NCBI RefSeq assembly: GCF_022201045.2
Contig: NC_068560.1
Span: forward strand, 25,437,501-25,501,500
Direction: 5' to 3'
Source of the DNA: Citrus sinensis
Lineage: Eukaryota; Streptophyta; Magnoliopsida; Sapindales; Rutaceae
Length of the DNA: 64,000 nucleotides
Shown: positions 1 to 8,895 of the stretch, piece by piece
Position numbering within the stretch: the first letter of the stretch is position 1
Layout of the letters: the number at the start of each line of letters is the position of its first letter
The notes under the pieces: generated by a model
Database searches by the model: none
The model's input: only the letters and a program-made list of their open reading frames with translations
What the model was told of the DNA's origin: nothing
Translations under genes and position numbers: made by a program

Positions 1-3000
1 GTACGAGCTGAGGGATGAGCGGAGAAGGGATTGTGAAACCCCCGTGGGAAGAGATGATGTTGGAGCAGAACCCAGCCTCCGGAGGCGTAGAGTCGAGGAA
101 ATCCCTCCGCCGACAGACTAACCTAATGGGGTGCATCCCCACAGAAGCATTGGTCAGGTTCCAGGAGAACGAATAGATGAAGGGAGGGACCAACCTCTCC
201 CCGGACGGGTACTGGAAGTCAACGGCCGAGGGGGCAGTATTGATAAAGGAGAGTTCAGACAGCGGTTGCACAATGCCGAGCTAGAACGAGATCAGATTGC
301 TACACGTGATCCTGACCGTGCAGTAGAATTGGAGGGGGAAGTGCGCAAATTGACGCAGGTGATGGAGGAGATACAGGGCAAGAGAAAGCCCCCGAGCTAG
401 AGGATAATGCTGGATGAAGAATTTTCGTTATCAACCGAGATCATGGGTACAGTAATCCCAAAAGATTTCCGCTTCCCCGACCTCAAATACTCCGGTCGAA
501 GTGACCCGCTGATGCATATTGAGCGTTTCAACGACATGACGGGGGTGCAGGGGTTGACACCAGCTCAAAGGTGCGGGGTGTTCCCATTGACACTCGAGGG
601 GCGAGCCCGAGAATGGTACCGCAAGCTGCCCCGATGAGGTATAAAAGGGTACGAGCAGATGTGCCAAGAGTTGGCCGAACAATTCCGAGAAGCAGTAGCC
701 CCAGAAGACGACATGATGGAACTGATGGGGATAAAACAGGAGGAGCACGAGTCCCTCCGGGATTTTGTAAAGCGATATCATCGGGCCGTGCTAGATTTGG
801 GAGCTTTTAATCACCCACAGGCGTTGAGAGGATTAAAAGAAGATGTAAAAATCGGCCGATTGTGGTATAACTTAAGAAGCTCCCTAGTGCAGAATTATTC
901 GGTGGGGTACGAACAGGCGAGGCGAGATATAGAAATCGAAGATGAGAAATTGGCAAGGATAAAGAGTGAACAGCTGGAAGAGCTGAGGCGAAAAGAACGG
1001 AGAGCCCCAAACGGGAGCGGATCGGGAAAGCGAGCTGGGGAATCCTCAGTTATGGGCGGAATATTAGCTCGGTCCCGCCCTTACCCCATAGCTCAGAGAC
1101 CACAACAGTTCCAACACAGCCGAGCCCAACCTCCGCGCACCTCGTTCCCGGAGCGGCAACGAGAATTCAGGTAGATGGCTGCCCACCCTTATCACAACAC
1201 TCCCAGAGCGTTACATGCAAATGGTTCCAGGGCTGGACGACTAGATCAGCTAGCGACTATACCAGCCCGAGATGACATTTAGGATAGCCGAGCAATTCAG
1301 CTGGTAGACCAGAGCTTGGCATATAGACAGTACACTCCATTGAAGATCTCCATGGGGGAATTGTATGAGAGGATCGAAGGACGAGGCCTGCTGTATCCTC
1401 CAGCCCCTATAACAAAACCGGCTCACCGACGGGATAAGAGCAGATTCTGCAAATTCTACGACACTCATGGTCACACTATCAGCCAATGTCAAGACCTGAA
1501 GATTCAAGTGGAGGATTTAGTGAGGAACCGATACTTGGATGAGTATGTAGATGGAGTATCCCCTGTTATTGAATCACAGTACATGCGGGATGAAGGAGTT
1601 GAGAGAGGTCTGGAACGTGAACAGGCGACCATCCGTGTGATAGCAGGAGGGCCAACATTGGCCGGGGATTCGAACAGAGCATGGAAGAACTACGGGAGAT
1701 ACGCCATGACTAGCAAAGAAGTGCTTTTCAATTTGCTAGCAGCCAAGAAGGCAAAATTGCGGCAAGTTCCCATTATGTGAACAGATGACGATGAATAGGG
1801 TATCTTATATCCTCATGAGGATGCACTGGTGATTAAGGCAATGGTGGCTAGTACAGAATTGCGACAGATACTGGTACACACGGGCAGCTCGGTTGACATC
1901 TTGTTTAAGTCAGCCCTAGATGATATGGGAATTGCAGACTTAACATTGGAACGGACAAATACATCCTTGAAGGGATTTGGAGGGGGACGACTAACTCCCA
2001 TAAGGATCATCGAACTCTCAATTATGGTGGGGACAAAGCCGTTTGAAAGAATGATGATGCTGAATTTTGTCGTGGTAGAGGAAAGAAGGCCTTACCAGAT
2101 GATACTGGGGAGACCCTTCATGAGGATAAGCCAATGCGTTGTATCTACGCATTATCTGGCACTGAAATACAGAGTAAATGGAGTGGTTGGTGTAGTAAAA
2201 GGCGACCAGAGGATGGCAAGGAGTTGTTATGCTACAGCGGCCAAGGAGACACTGCAGGTTACCTCTTTAGATAATCGAGGAGAGTCTAAAAAGGGCCGCC
2301 AAGAGCCTGTTGAGAAACTGGAAGAAATTGCGGTAAGCAAAAGCAACCCGAGCAGAGTGGTGAAGATCGGATCATGATTAGTTGGGGCAGTAAAAGACGA
2401 GCTGGTAAATTGCCTACAGTCTCATGCAGATATATTCGCCTGGTCTCACGAGGATATGCCAGGAATTGATCGCGGGGTAGCTTGCCACAAGTTGGCAATC
2501 AAGAAGGGGGCAAGGCCGGTGAGACAGAAGATGAGATGCTTTAACCAGGAAAGGTACGAGGCCATAAACGCCGAGGTGGAGAAGCTGTTGAAGCAGGGTT
2601 TATAAGGGAGGCCAGGTACTCGGAGTGGATTTCCAATGTAGTACTGGTAAAGAAGGCCAACGGGAAATAGAGAATGTGTGTGGATTTCACAAATCTTAAT
2701 AAGGCATGCCCGAAGGACAGTTTTCTCCTACCAAAGATAGATCAATTGGTGGACTCAACAGCGGGTCACAGTCTGCTCAGCTTCATGGATGCCTTTTCAG
2801 GATACAACCAGATACCCATAGACGGACAGGACTTGGAAAACACCACCTTTATAACTAACATGGGTTTGTTTTGCTACAGGGTGATGCCTTTTGGCCTGAA
2901 AAATGCAGGAGCTACCTATCAAAGGTTGGTGAACAAGATCTTCAAGCCCTTGATTGGTCATACTATGGAGGTATATGTGGATGATATGATCAAAAAGTTC

Positions 3001-3490
3001 AGAGAACCGAGGGATCACGTGAGACACTTGGAAGAAACCTTTGAATTACTGAGGAAGTATGAAATGAAGCTAAACCCGGAGAAATGTGCATTTGGGGTCA
3101 GCTCGGGCAAATATTTGGGATTCCTAGTGAGCCACCGAGGAATCGAGGCCAACCCAGAGAAAATACGGGCAATAACAGAAATGAAATCCCCCCGAACAGT
3201 TAAGGAGGTGCAGAGCCTTACAGGAAAAGTGGCAGCATTGAACCGATTCATCTCGCGGGCCACGGATAAATGCCATCCTTTCTTCCAAACCATAAAGAAA
3301 TGGAGAAAGATGGAGTGGACATCAGAATGTGATGAGGCATTTGGGCAGCTGAATGAGTATCTGGCCCATGCCCCGTTATTATCAACTCCGAGGGAAGGTG
3401 ACCAGCTATTTTTGTACTTAGCAATCTCAAAACAAATGCGAGTTTATAAATGTTCAATTGTTTACAAAACAAATGCGAGTTTATACAAAA
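1..3490 (+). pseudogene. Broken gag-protease-RT polyprotein of element 1
   Basis: Pieces in several frames align in order with the intact polyprotein at 12756-18401. Gag runs from 1 to about 1780, with the EWYRKLPR block near 610-635 and a CKFYDTHGHTISQC zinc-knuckle region near 1450-1495. Protease lies near 1829-2377 with the active-site block read VHTGSSVDILF, so the catalytic Asp of DTGS is His. RT lies near 2540-3420 and keeps YVDDM at about 2975. Stops interrupt the frame, for example near 397, 635, 1172, 1779, 2376, 2603 and 2668. Reading stops just after the RT thumb at the start of RNase H, where the sequence passes into a duplicated 21-bp segment. It is not expressible as a functional polyprotein. 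Confidence 0.88.
3428..3485. repeat. 21-bp direct repeat at the pol deletion junction
   Basis: The same 21 bases, containing AACAAATGCGAGTTTATA, occur at 3428-3448 and 3465-3485, separated by 16 bp. They sit exactly where element 1 jumps from the start of RNase H into the 3' end of the antisense ORF. This looks like filler copied during repair of the deletion (inference). Confidence 0.75.
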
Positions 3491-3497
3491 AATAGAC

Positions 3498-4425
3498 TTA
3501 AAGATTAGGAGAGTCAACGGCTCCAGCAGCCGAAGGATCAGCAATCTCGGGAGGTGAAGGATCAGCAGTCTCAAGAGGTGGGAGATCAGCAATACCGGGA
3601 GGAGGAGGCATGGACCCTTGACCCACTTCGAAAGCACGTCCCCCAGCTTCCCCCTCCTGCACCCCATCCAAAGGAGCCTCCACCTGCTCCTTATCTCCCT
3701 GGCCGGCCTTAGCCATATATCTTTCCACTCCAGCCTCCAGCTTGCTCATGTCCAGCTCGGGGTATTCTTCCTTAAGCACAGACATGATGCACTTATAGCT
3801 GAAAGCAACCCCGGAGTTATACTCGGCATCCAGCCGATCATTCACGTCAGTGGATTTGCTTTTCTCCTCAACCAGCTGTTCATTCAGGGATTTGATCTCT
3901 CCCTCAAGGGCGGTCTTCAGAGTGTCTCTTTCACTTTGAGTAGCCTGAAGATCGGACTTCAGGTCACTCAACTCACCCTCACGTTTGGAGGAAGTGGACT
4001 CAGCAACCGCAACTTTCTCCTCTAGCTCCGTAATCTGTCTGTTCAGCTCGGCCAGCTTCTCCTTCGTGCGATCAGCAGACTCAACCCTCCTCTACCCTAT
4101 GACCAAGGTTCCTTCTCCGAGGGGGTCCGTTCGGTCCGGAACTGCTCCCCTCACCATCACCAACTCCTTCGGGGACCCCAACCCCACCGAAACTATGGTC
4201 CTCACCAGAGCCCGACGCAGGTCCACCTCTATTCCCTACTAGCTCAAGTTCGGGGGAGGGAGAAACAGCCAAAGGGCGTGGGTACTCAAGGGTATCCCTA
4301 CCATGGGAGGGGCCTACACTACTAGAGGGGTGTAAAAAATCAGTGGGTATGGACAAGTTAAGGTCTGAATCCCCTACTTCTTCGTCACTCTCATCAGCAA
4401 TTAACTTCCTCTTCCGATTTGACAT
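3498..4425 (-). pseudogene. Relic of the antisense ORF of element 1
   Basis: The - strand reading starts at ATG 4425-4423 (MSNRKRKLIADESDEE), an acidic Ser-rich N-terminus like that of the antisense ORF at 8896. A second open piece (3971-3498) gives a coiled coil followed by YNSGVAFSYKCIMSVL, which aligns with YDQGLRHSYRCIMAVL in the intact ORF, then a Pro/Ala-rich acidic tail. The globular middle of the intact protein is missing and the two pieces are not in one frame. The order and strand relative to gag-pol match the intact element. Confidence 0.75.
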
Positions 4426-5019
4426 ACCGGAATCCCAAAAGAAAACAGAGAAAACTCGAGTATACGAACACAAAAAGGGCAACACAGAACCCAATCAACA
4501 ACAACCAGAGGAGAAGTTAAAAGCAATACCTGGATTGAACTAGCACTGATGGCGCGGCCGTGGTAGAGAAAAAACCCAGCAAGTGGATACTCCATACACG
4601 AGAAGTGTAAGCAAAGTTCAGAGAGGGGGTTAGTTAACGACGGAGAGATGAATAACAAAACGATGAAGATGTAAGTCTAGGGATTTGAAATGAAAAGAGG
4701 AAAATGAAAGCATTTAAGTGATGGGGATGCCAGCTCACTCACCGGATATTGAGGACAGATAGCCCATCGTTTCAAATTTCAAATACGAAGAGTCTAGAGA
4801 TGCCATGTCACTAACCATTACAAGAGCCCAGGATAGATGTAAGCCCAGATATGCAATGGACATGCTCATTTAGGCCCATGCTCAGGTCAGAATCTCTCCA
4901 GAATAAAAATGGTATCTCAAGTCCGTCCTAGTAAATAGAAGACCAGATGAGAAGCTCCCCGGGTTGGTGAGATTTGACTATCAGTTTCTACTCTTAACTC
5001 ATTTCACTCGCCAGACCAG

Positions 5020-5034
5020 AAACTAAGGGACTGG
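5020..5034 (+). other. Polypurine tract of element 1
   Basis: The purine-rich AACTAAGGGACTGG directly precedes TGTTAAG, the presumed LTR start. The intact element has the equivalent AACTGGGGGACCGG just before its 3' LTR on the - strand. Plus-strand DNA synthesis would start here. Confidence 0.6.
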
Positions 5035-5532
5035 TGTTAAGTACATAAAAGTACCAGGTCGGTCATGCTACTACTTCCGCCCCGGCATAGATCACCTCAG
5101 CCAATTGGTATGAGCAGAACACGGGGATAAACATGAGCCAACCAGAGACGAGTACCGGCCAGGGTAATGTACCGACTAGAATCATATACCGAGCCGACAC
5201 CAATTCCCCAAAAAAGCGGGAATACGATCCCACAGAATCACGGTAGTTGCGCTTTTCCCAGAACCGTTGCGAGAGACACGAGATCTCACGTTTGCCCACA
5301 ATGTAGCAGTTAAAGTCCCATGAGGGGCTACCACTACCCGAGAAAGGGGGGATGAAGGGTAAATGAAAACGTGGGACAGCGGCTATAAAAGGAGAAGAAA
5401 TCGATGAAGAAAGGACAGAAAAAATTGAGAGAGGGAAAACGCAGTCAAATTGCAATCAGACCATTTTCTTGCAAACTTCGAATAAATTAGAAACCATTCT
5501 TGAATCCAAATTGCACTGTTTTCCCGTAAACA
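5035..5532 (+). mobile_element. 3' LTR of element 1
   Basis: It starts with TG immediately after the polypurine tract and contains a plain TATA box in the + direction (TATAAAA at 5384-5390, inside GCGGCTATAAAAGG). The end is placed at ...GTAAACA (5532); a few bases further is possible. There is no second LTR in the window to compare. The sequence is not closely similar to the LTR of element 2, so the two are different families or long diverged. Confidence 0.6.
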
Positions 5533-5580
5533 CCTTGTGCTAACTTAGGTATATATAAAATAAAATAAAAACAAAAAAGA

Positions 5581-5709
5581 TATATATTAATTTTTGTGGA
5601 AGCTCACGTATGTCTAAAAAATTAATATCGTAAAAAATTACATTATCAATTTTTTTAGAAAAATTAATATTTTAACTCAAGAGTGTGTTCCACAAAAATT
5701 AATATATAT
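5581..5709. repeat. Foldback (MITE-like) inverted repeat
   Basis: The left arm (about 5581-5601, ATATTAATTTTTGTGGA core) is the inverse complement of the right arm (about 5689-5709, TCCACAAAAATTAATAT), with about 85 bp between. Simple TA repeats flank the right arm. No clear target duplication. Confidence 0.5.
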
Positions 5710-6175
5710 ATATATATATTGGTGTTAACTGGTAATTTTTTTTTCTTTTTAATAATGAAAAAAAAAATACAGTATTATAGTGTTTGTATTAATTTATTTA
5801 TTTATTTCAATTCATTTGAAATTAGTTATGTTTGGTTTGGACGAAAAACCAAACTAATTCATGCGCAGCCCTATGTCATTGTGCATGGAGTTTTTGATAG
5901 ATTTTAAAACACAACGAGAGAAATTATTAATTTTGCCAAATAAGATGAGTTAAATTTTGGTCGTTATTTTTTCACTATAAATACAACATGATGTTTCTCT
6001 ATCTCCACAGTTTTAATTTCTATAAGATAATCCATTCCCCAATATATATATATAATATTAATCACTCCTTAAATTAACTTTCTTGGTAGCCCTGTTAGCT
6101 AATTTTTTTCCTTCTGTAAGGATATCTCTTTCTCTCTATTAAACAATTGAAATGATATCTATTTGAATAATAAGA

Positions 6176-6300
6176 GGGTTTGCCTACCTTACGTTAAACG
6201 TAAGGTATAGTACTCTCACATAGCTAAAAAATGGGTCTCAATAAAATCTATTACTGTAAAAAAAATTATACCTTACGTTAAACGTAAGGTAGCAGATCCC
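6176..6300. mobile_element. 125-bp MITE with 9-bp target duplication
   Basis: The ends are GGGTTTGCCTACCTTACGTT and, on the inverse strand, GGGATCTGCTACCTTACGTT. Each end contains a near-palindrome CCTTACGTTAAACGTAAGG. The 9 bp ATAATAAGA occur at 6167-6175 and 6301-6309. A 9-bp duplication suggests a Mutator-like origin. No coding capacity. Confidence 0.75.
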
Positions 6301-6357
6301 ATAATAAGAATATGTTAATTAATTGTCAATGCAACAACTTCCCAAGTATTGGAGCAG

Positions 6358-6555
6358 GAGATGATGAAGCCACACGTGGATTATGGAGAATACTGTAGTG
6401 ACAGACATTGCCTCGAAATTTGCCTTAAAGTTAACAATTGTGCTCGTGTATATTGCAATGTTAAAAATTTTGGCCAGTGCATGTGGGAGCTGTCTCTTCA
6501 ATTCAAAATTCCCTGCGGTCCATTTCCAGCAGCTCCATTTGCTGCCTTTATATAG
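6358..6555 (+). pseudogene. Possible relic exon of a cysteine-rich secreted peptide
   Basis: After an acceptor-like TTGGAGCAG (ending 6357), one frame reads YGEYCSDRHCLEICLKVNN followed by further cysteines, with spacing C-x4-C-x3-C-x5-C-x4-C-x7-C and then C-M-W, where defensin-like peptides usually end C-x-C. Upstream at about 6076-6115 a hydrophobic stretch (LTFLVALLANFF) followed by GTAAGG could be a signal-peptide exon, but it has no ATG and lies directly after a stop. A MITE sits in the would-be intron. A decayed defensin-like gene is my reading; chance is not excluded. Confidence 0.33.
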
Positions 6556-7168
6556 CTGACGTCAAAGTGTTGTCACAGGTTTCATTATAATGCAACTTCT
6601 TAATTAAATAACTTGCTCCAAAAAAAAAAATTAAATAACTTGCTCCATACTTTGTAGTTTGTATTAACTGTGTCATATATATGCTGCTTAAGTCATGAGA
6701 CTAGCCTCCAATAAAAATACACCAATCTTTATTCTCTATTTTTGTTCGAATTGAATTCACCCCGATGTAAAACGCATTCACGACTCCTGTGTATCAAAGA
6801 GATTGGACTATTTACAACCTTAGTCATTTATTAAAATAACTTTTATTTAACTTTCTTTTGTATCAAAGTGATTGATAAGCACCCATTTTTCTTTGACAAT
6901 TAAAGCATGAATTGAGATCTCTAATGTTGATTTGAGTTTTTTTTTTCAAATTAAAAACAATTTTATATCCACATAAAACTAGTAAATGTTCATAATAATA
7001 ACGATTGACCGCGAAATATTAATCCCATGCCTTACTAAATTTAGTTATATAACTTATTGCGAATCAAACAACATTAATTATTCTTATTAAAAAACCATAA
7101 ATAAGTGCCTGGCTTACTTTACATTCATGCCAACACATTATTTTATTCTAAAATAATAATAATAATAA

Positions 7169-7326
7169 TCATGGATTTTCATTAGGGATCCATTTTGGTG
7201 GCTCATCGCCGCAGCTACAAAATCCATCCACGCACTTGGGTTTTCCATGCGGCTCGCGAGCACATTTAGGTACGCAATCCGCGTCGGTTTTGCAAGAGTC
7301 GTCTCCATGAACTGCTTCAGGTAAAC
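7169..7326 (-). CDS. Cysteine-rich secreted peptide, exon 2 (mature peptide)
   Basis: This exon and exon 1 (19375-19432) join to a 71-residue protein. The acceptor is TTGTGTAG at 7334-7327; the phase-1 junction makes a Gly codon; the stop is TGA at 7171-7169. The mature part has six cysteines, C-x5-C-x3-C-x9-C-x4-C-x1-C, starting DDSCKTDADCVPKC and ending in an acidic, Pro-rich tail. That pattern is typical of defensin-like or nodule-type cysteine-rich peptides, which are secreted and act outside the cell in defence or signalling; the specific role here is unknown. The intron is 12,048 bp because element 2 (11,639 bp plus a 5-bp duplication) sits in it; without it the intron would be about 404 bp. 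Both splice sites and the frame are intact, so the gene may still work if the long intron is removed. Confidence 0.78.
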
Positions 7327-7632
7327 CTACACAATTAATCAATTAATCATTGTTAATTTTGGGTAAATATTTTGATAAAATGAAATTTGTATTGGGGGAA
7401 AAGATATTATTAAACATTTAAAATTTTAAACTATCAAAATGAAAGAATATTAATTAATTAGTGAAAAGAGGGTATATTCTTCTTTAATTGTTACTTACAA
7501 TTTGACCCAATTAGCTAGCAGTATTTTTAAAAAATCACCCATAAAGTCCTATCTCAATTTTTAATTTAAATTAGATAAAAATATTATTTTATCTTAAAAA
7601 AATTAGATCCAACAACTACGAAAATATCAATG

Positions 7633-7637
7633 TCTTA
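7633..7637. repeat. Target-site duplication TCTTA (left copy)
   Basis: TCTTA directly abuts TGTTGATGCG; the same five bases follow the right LTR at 19277-19281. Five bases is the normal duplication for Ty3/gypsy integrases. Confidence 0.93.
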
Positions 7638-8434
7638 TGTTGATGCGAGATTCCGGTTCTCCTCGTTCTACGATCAGGATCTCTGCTCGATCAACTTCGT
7701 CACGACCAGGAGGTCTCCTCGCCAGGCTTCTTCTCCAGAGGTCCCTGCGTACACAGATAAGTCAGAGTACGCCGGTTGTTTTCTCGGCGCAAACCCTCCG
7801 ACGCTCAAGTCAGATATGAAGGTTCGGGAAAAGCTTGCCACAGGTCTTATGGCGTTTCTTGTGGTTTTTTCCCCTTTTCTCAAGAATGCCAACCCTTTTA
7901 CCTTCGTTGGCTACCTTTTTATAGGCTTCCTCTGAATCTCAGTCTTCCGCTCTTTTCGAGACGGTATGGGACTCCAACTGCTGCGTTATGGGCAAAACAT
8001 GGGATCTAGCGTGTTACGCCACGGTTCAGGGGAAAGCGTGGCTGCCATGGCTCTGTGAGACCTTGCGTGTTACGCCACGGTTCTGGGGAAAGTGTGGCTG
8101 TCATGGCTCTGTGAGATCTTGCGTGTTACGTCGCGGTTCTGGGGAAAGCGTGGCTGTTGTGCCTAGATTCTCGTGCTGGAGAGCACGTCTTGCCAACTGC
8201 CGTCGACCGGGTCTCCTCGCCTCTCGATCTCTAGCCGGAATGGCCTTATGCCTTTTATAGGAATTGGCCTCGCGGACGACAACATCGTGGACGAGCAGGA
8301 TGTTTCTGCTCCTGTTCTTCCACGCGCCAGGCTTTAACGGAACACACCGGTTCGCAGAACTCCGCCATCAGATATCTGCTCGTCATTCCTGGTCCCTTCG
8401 ACGCATTTGTCCCAAACAGTATCCCTCCCAAACA
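7638..8434 (-). mobile_element. 3' LTR of element 2
   Basis: This 797-bp LTR matches 18480-19276 without gaps. Candidate TATA boxes on the - strand are at 8259-8253 (in CCAATTCCTATAAAAGG) and 7923-7917. The ends are TGTTTGGG and CATCAACA in transcription direction. Confidence 0.95.
8009..8162. repeat. Three tandem 56-bp repeats inside the 3' LTR
   Basis: Units start GCGTGTTACG at 8009, 8065 and 8121; the third is cut after about 42 bp. Units differ by a few substitutions. The other LTR has the same array at 18851-19004. Confidence 0.85.
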
Positions 8435-8450
8435 CCGGTCCCCCAGTTTC
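8435..8450 (-). other. Polypurine tract of element 2
   Basis: On the - strand AACTGGGGGACCGG lies immediately upstream of the 3' LTR start TGTTTGGG. It is the primer for plus-strand synthesis. Confidence 0.75.
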
Positions 8451-8895
8451 TGGTGTTGGGTAATGTAGTGGACCAGCAGTAGAAACTCGATAGTACTCGC
8501 CCGCGTGGGTTTGGAAAAGGCTGCCAGGAGTCATGTCGCATTTAATTGCGGACGAGGTGACGTGGCAGAAATCCCCCCCTCCATTTGAATTTCAAACCGA
8601 CGGTTACGAGATCCTCGGGATTCGGCGCAGTTATATGCTGGCAACCCAAGAGTCCGTCCTCATTTGGAAAGCCAAATCCTCTCGAACGGCATATTCACCA
8701 TTCACTCTGTCTCCGTCTACGTCTCTGTTTCTCCGGCAAAGAAGTTCCGGCACGAAGCCCCCATCCTTGCCTTTCTCCGATTGGAGCAGTACTTCAGGTA
8801 TTACTTCTCTCTCCTCGGTCTCGGATAGTTTATAGATAACTTCTTTTTTCTTTCGTTTGGGTAGTAGTTGGTGGTGTTGTGGTAGAGTTTAGGGA
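8451..8895 (+). promoter_or_regulatory. Leader/promoter candidate of the antisense ORF
   Basis: This 445-bp stretch between the 3' LTR and the antisense ORF has no gene of its own. It contains TGACGTGG near 8558-8566 (an ACGT-core motif), an AT-rich TTATATG near 8630, and CAG|GTATTA at 8795-8803 with a matching acceptor GTGGTAG ending at 8885, so an 88-bp intron in the 5' leader is possible. All of this is inferred from motifs only. Confidence 0.35.

Larger units (their letters stand above)
1..5532 (+). mobile_element. Decayed Tat-type Ty3/gypsy retrotransposon (element 1), 5' part outside the window
   Basis: The order gag, protease and reverse transcriptase on the + strand, then an antisense ORF relic on the - strand, then polypurine tract and LTR is the same as in the intact element at 7638-19276, read in the opposite direction. 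The window opens inside the gag N-terminal region: bases 2-31 read YELRDERRRD, matching the HELRNERR region of the intact gag. RNase H, the additional RNase H and integrase are missing. No 5' LTR is in the window, so the target duplication cannot be checked. The left part of the call is firm; the exact right end is uncertain (5532-5551). Confidence 0.85.

Noticed and set aside
5063-5455. 130-codon - strand frame
   Set aside because: It lies inside the 3' LTR of element 1, opposite to its TATA box, and has no recognisable domain.
7630-8482. Several 60-100 codon frames in the LTRs (7630-8482 and 18253-19300)
   Set aside because: They overlap one another in different frames, recur identically in both LTRs and show no domain; LTR sequence explains them.
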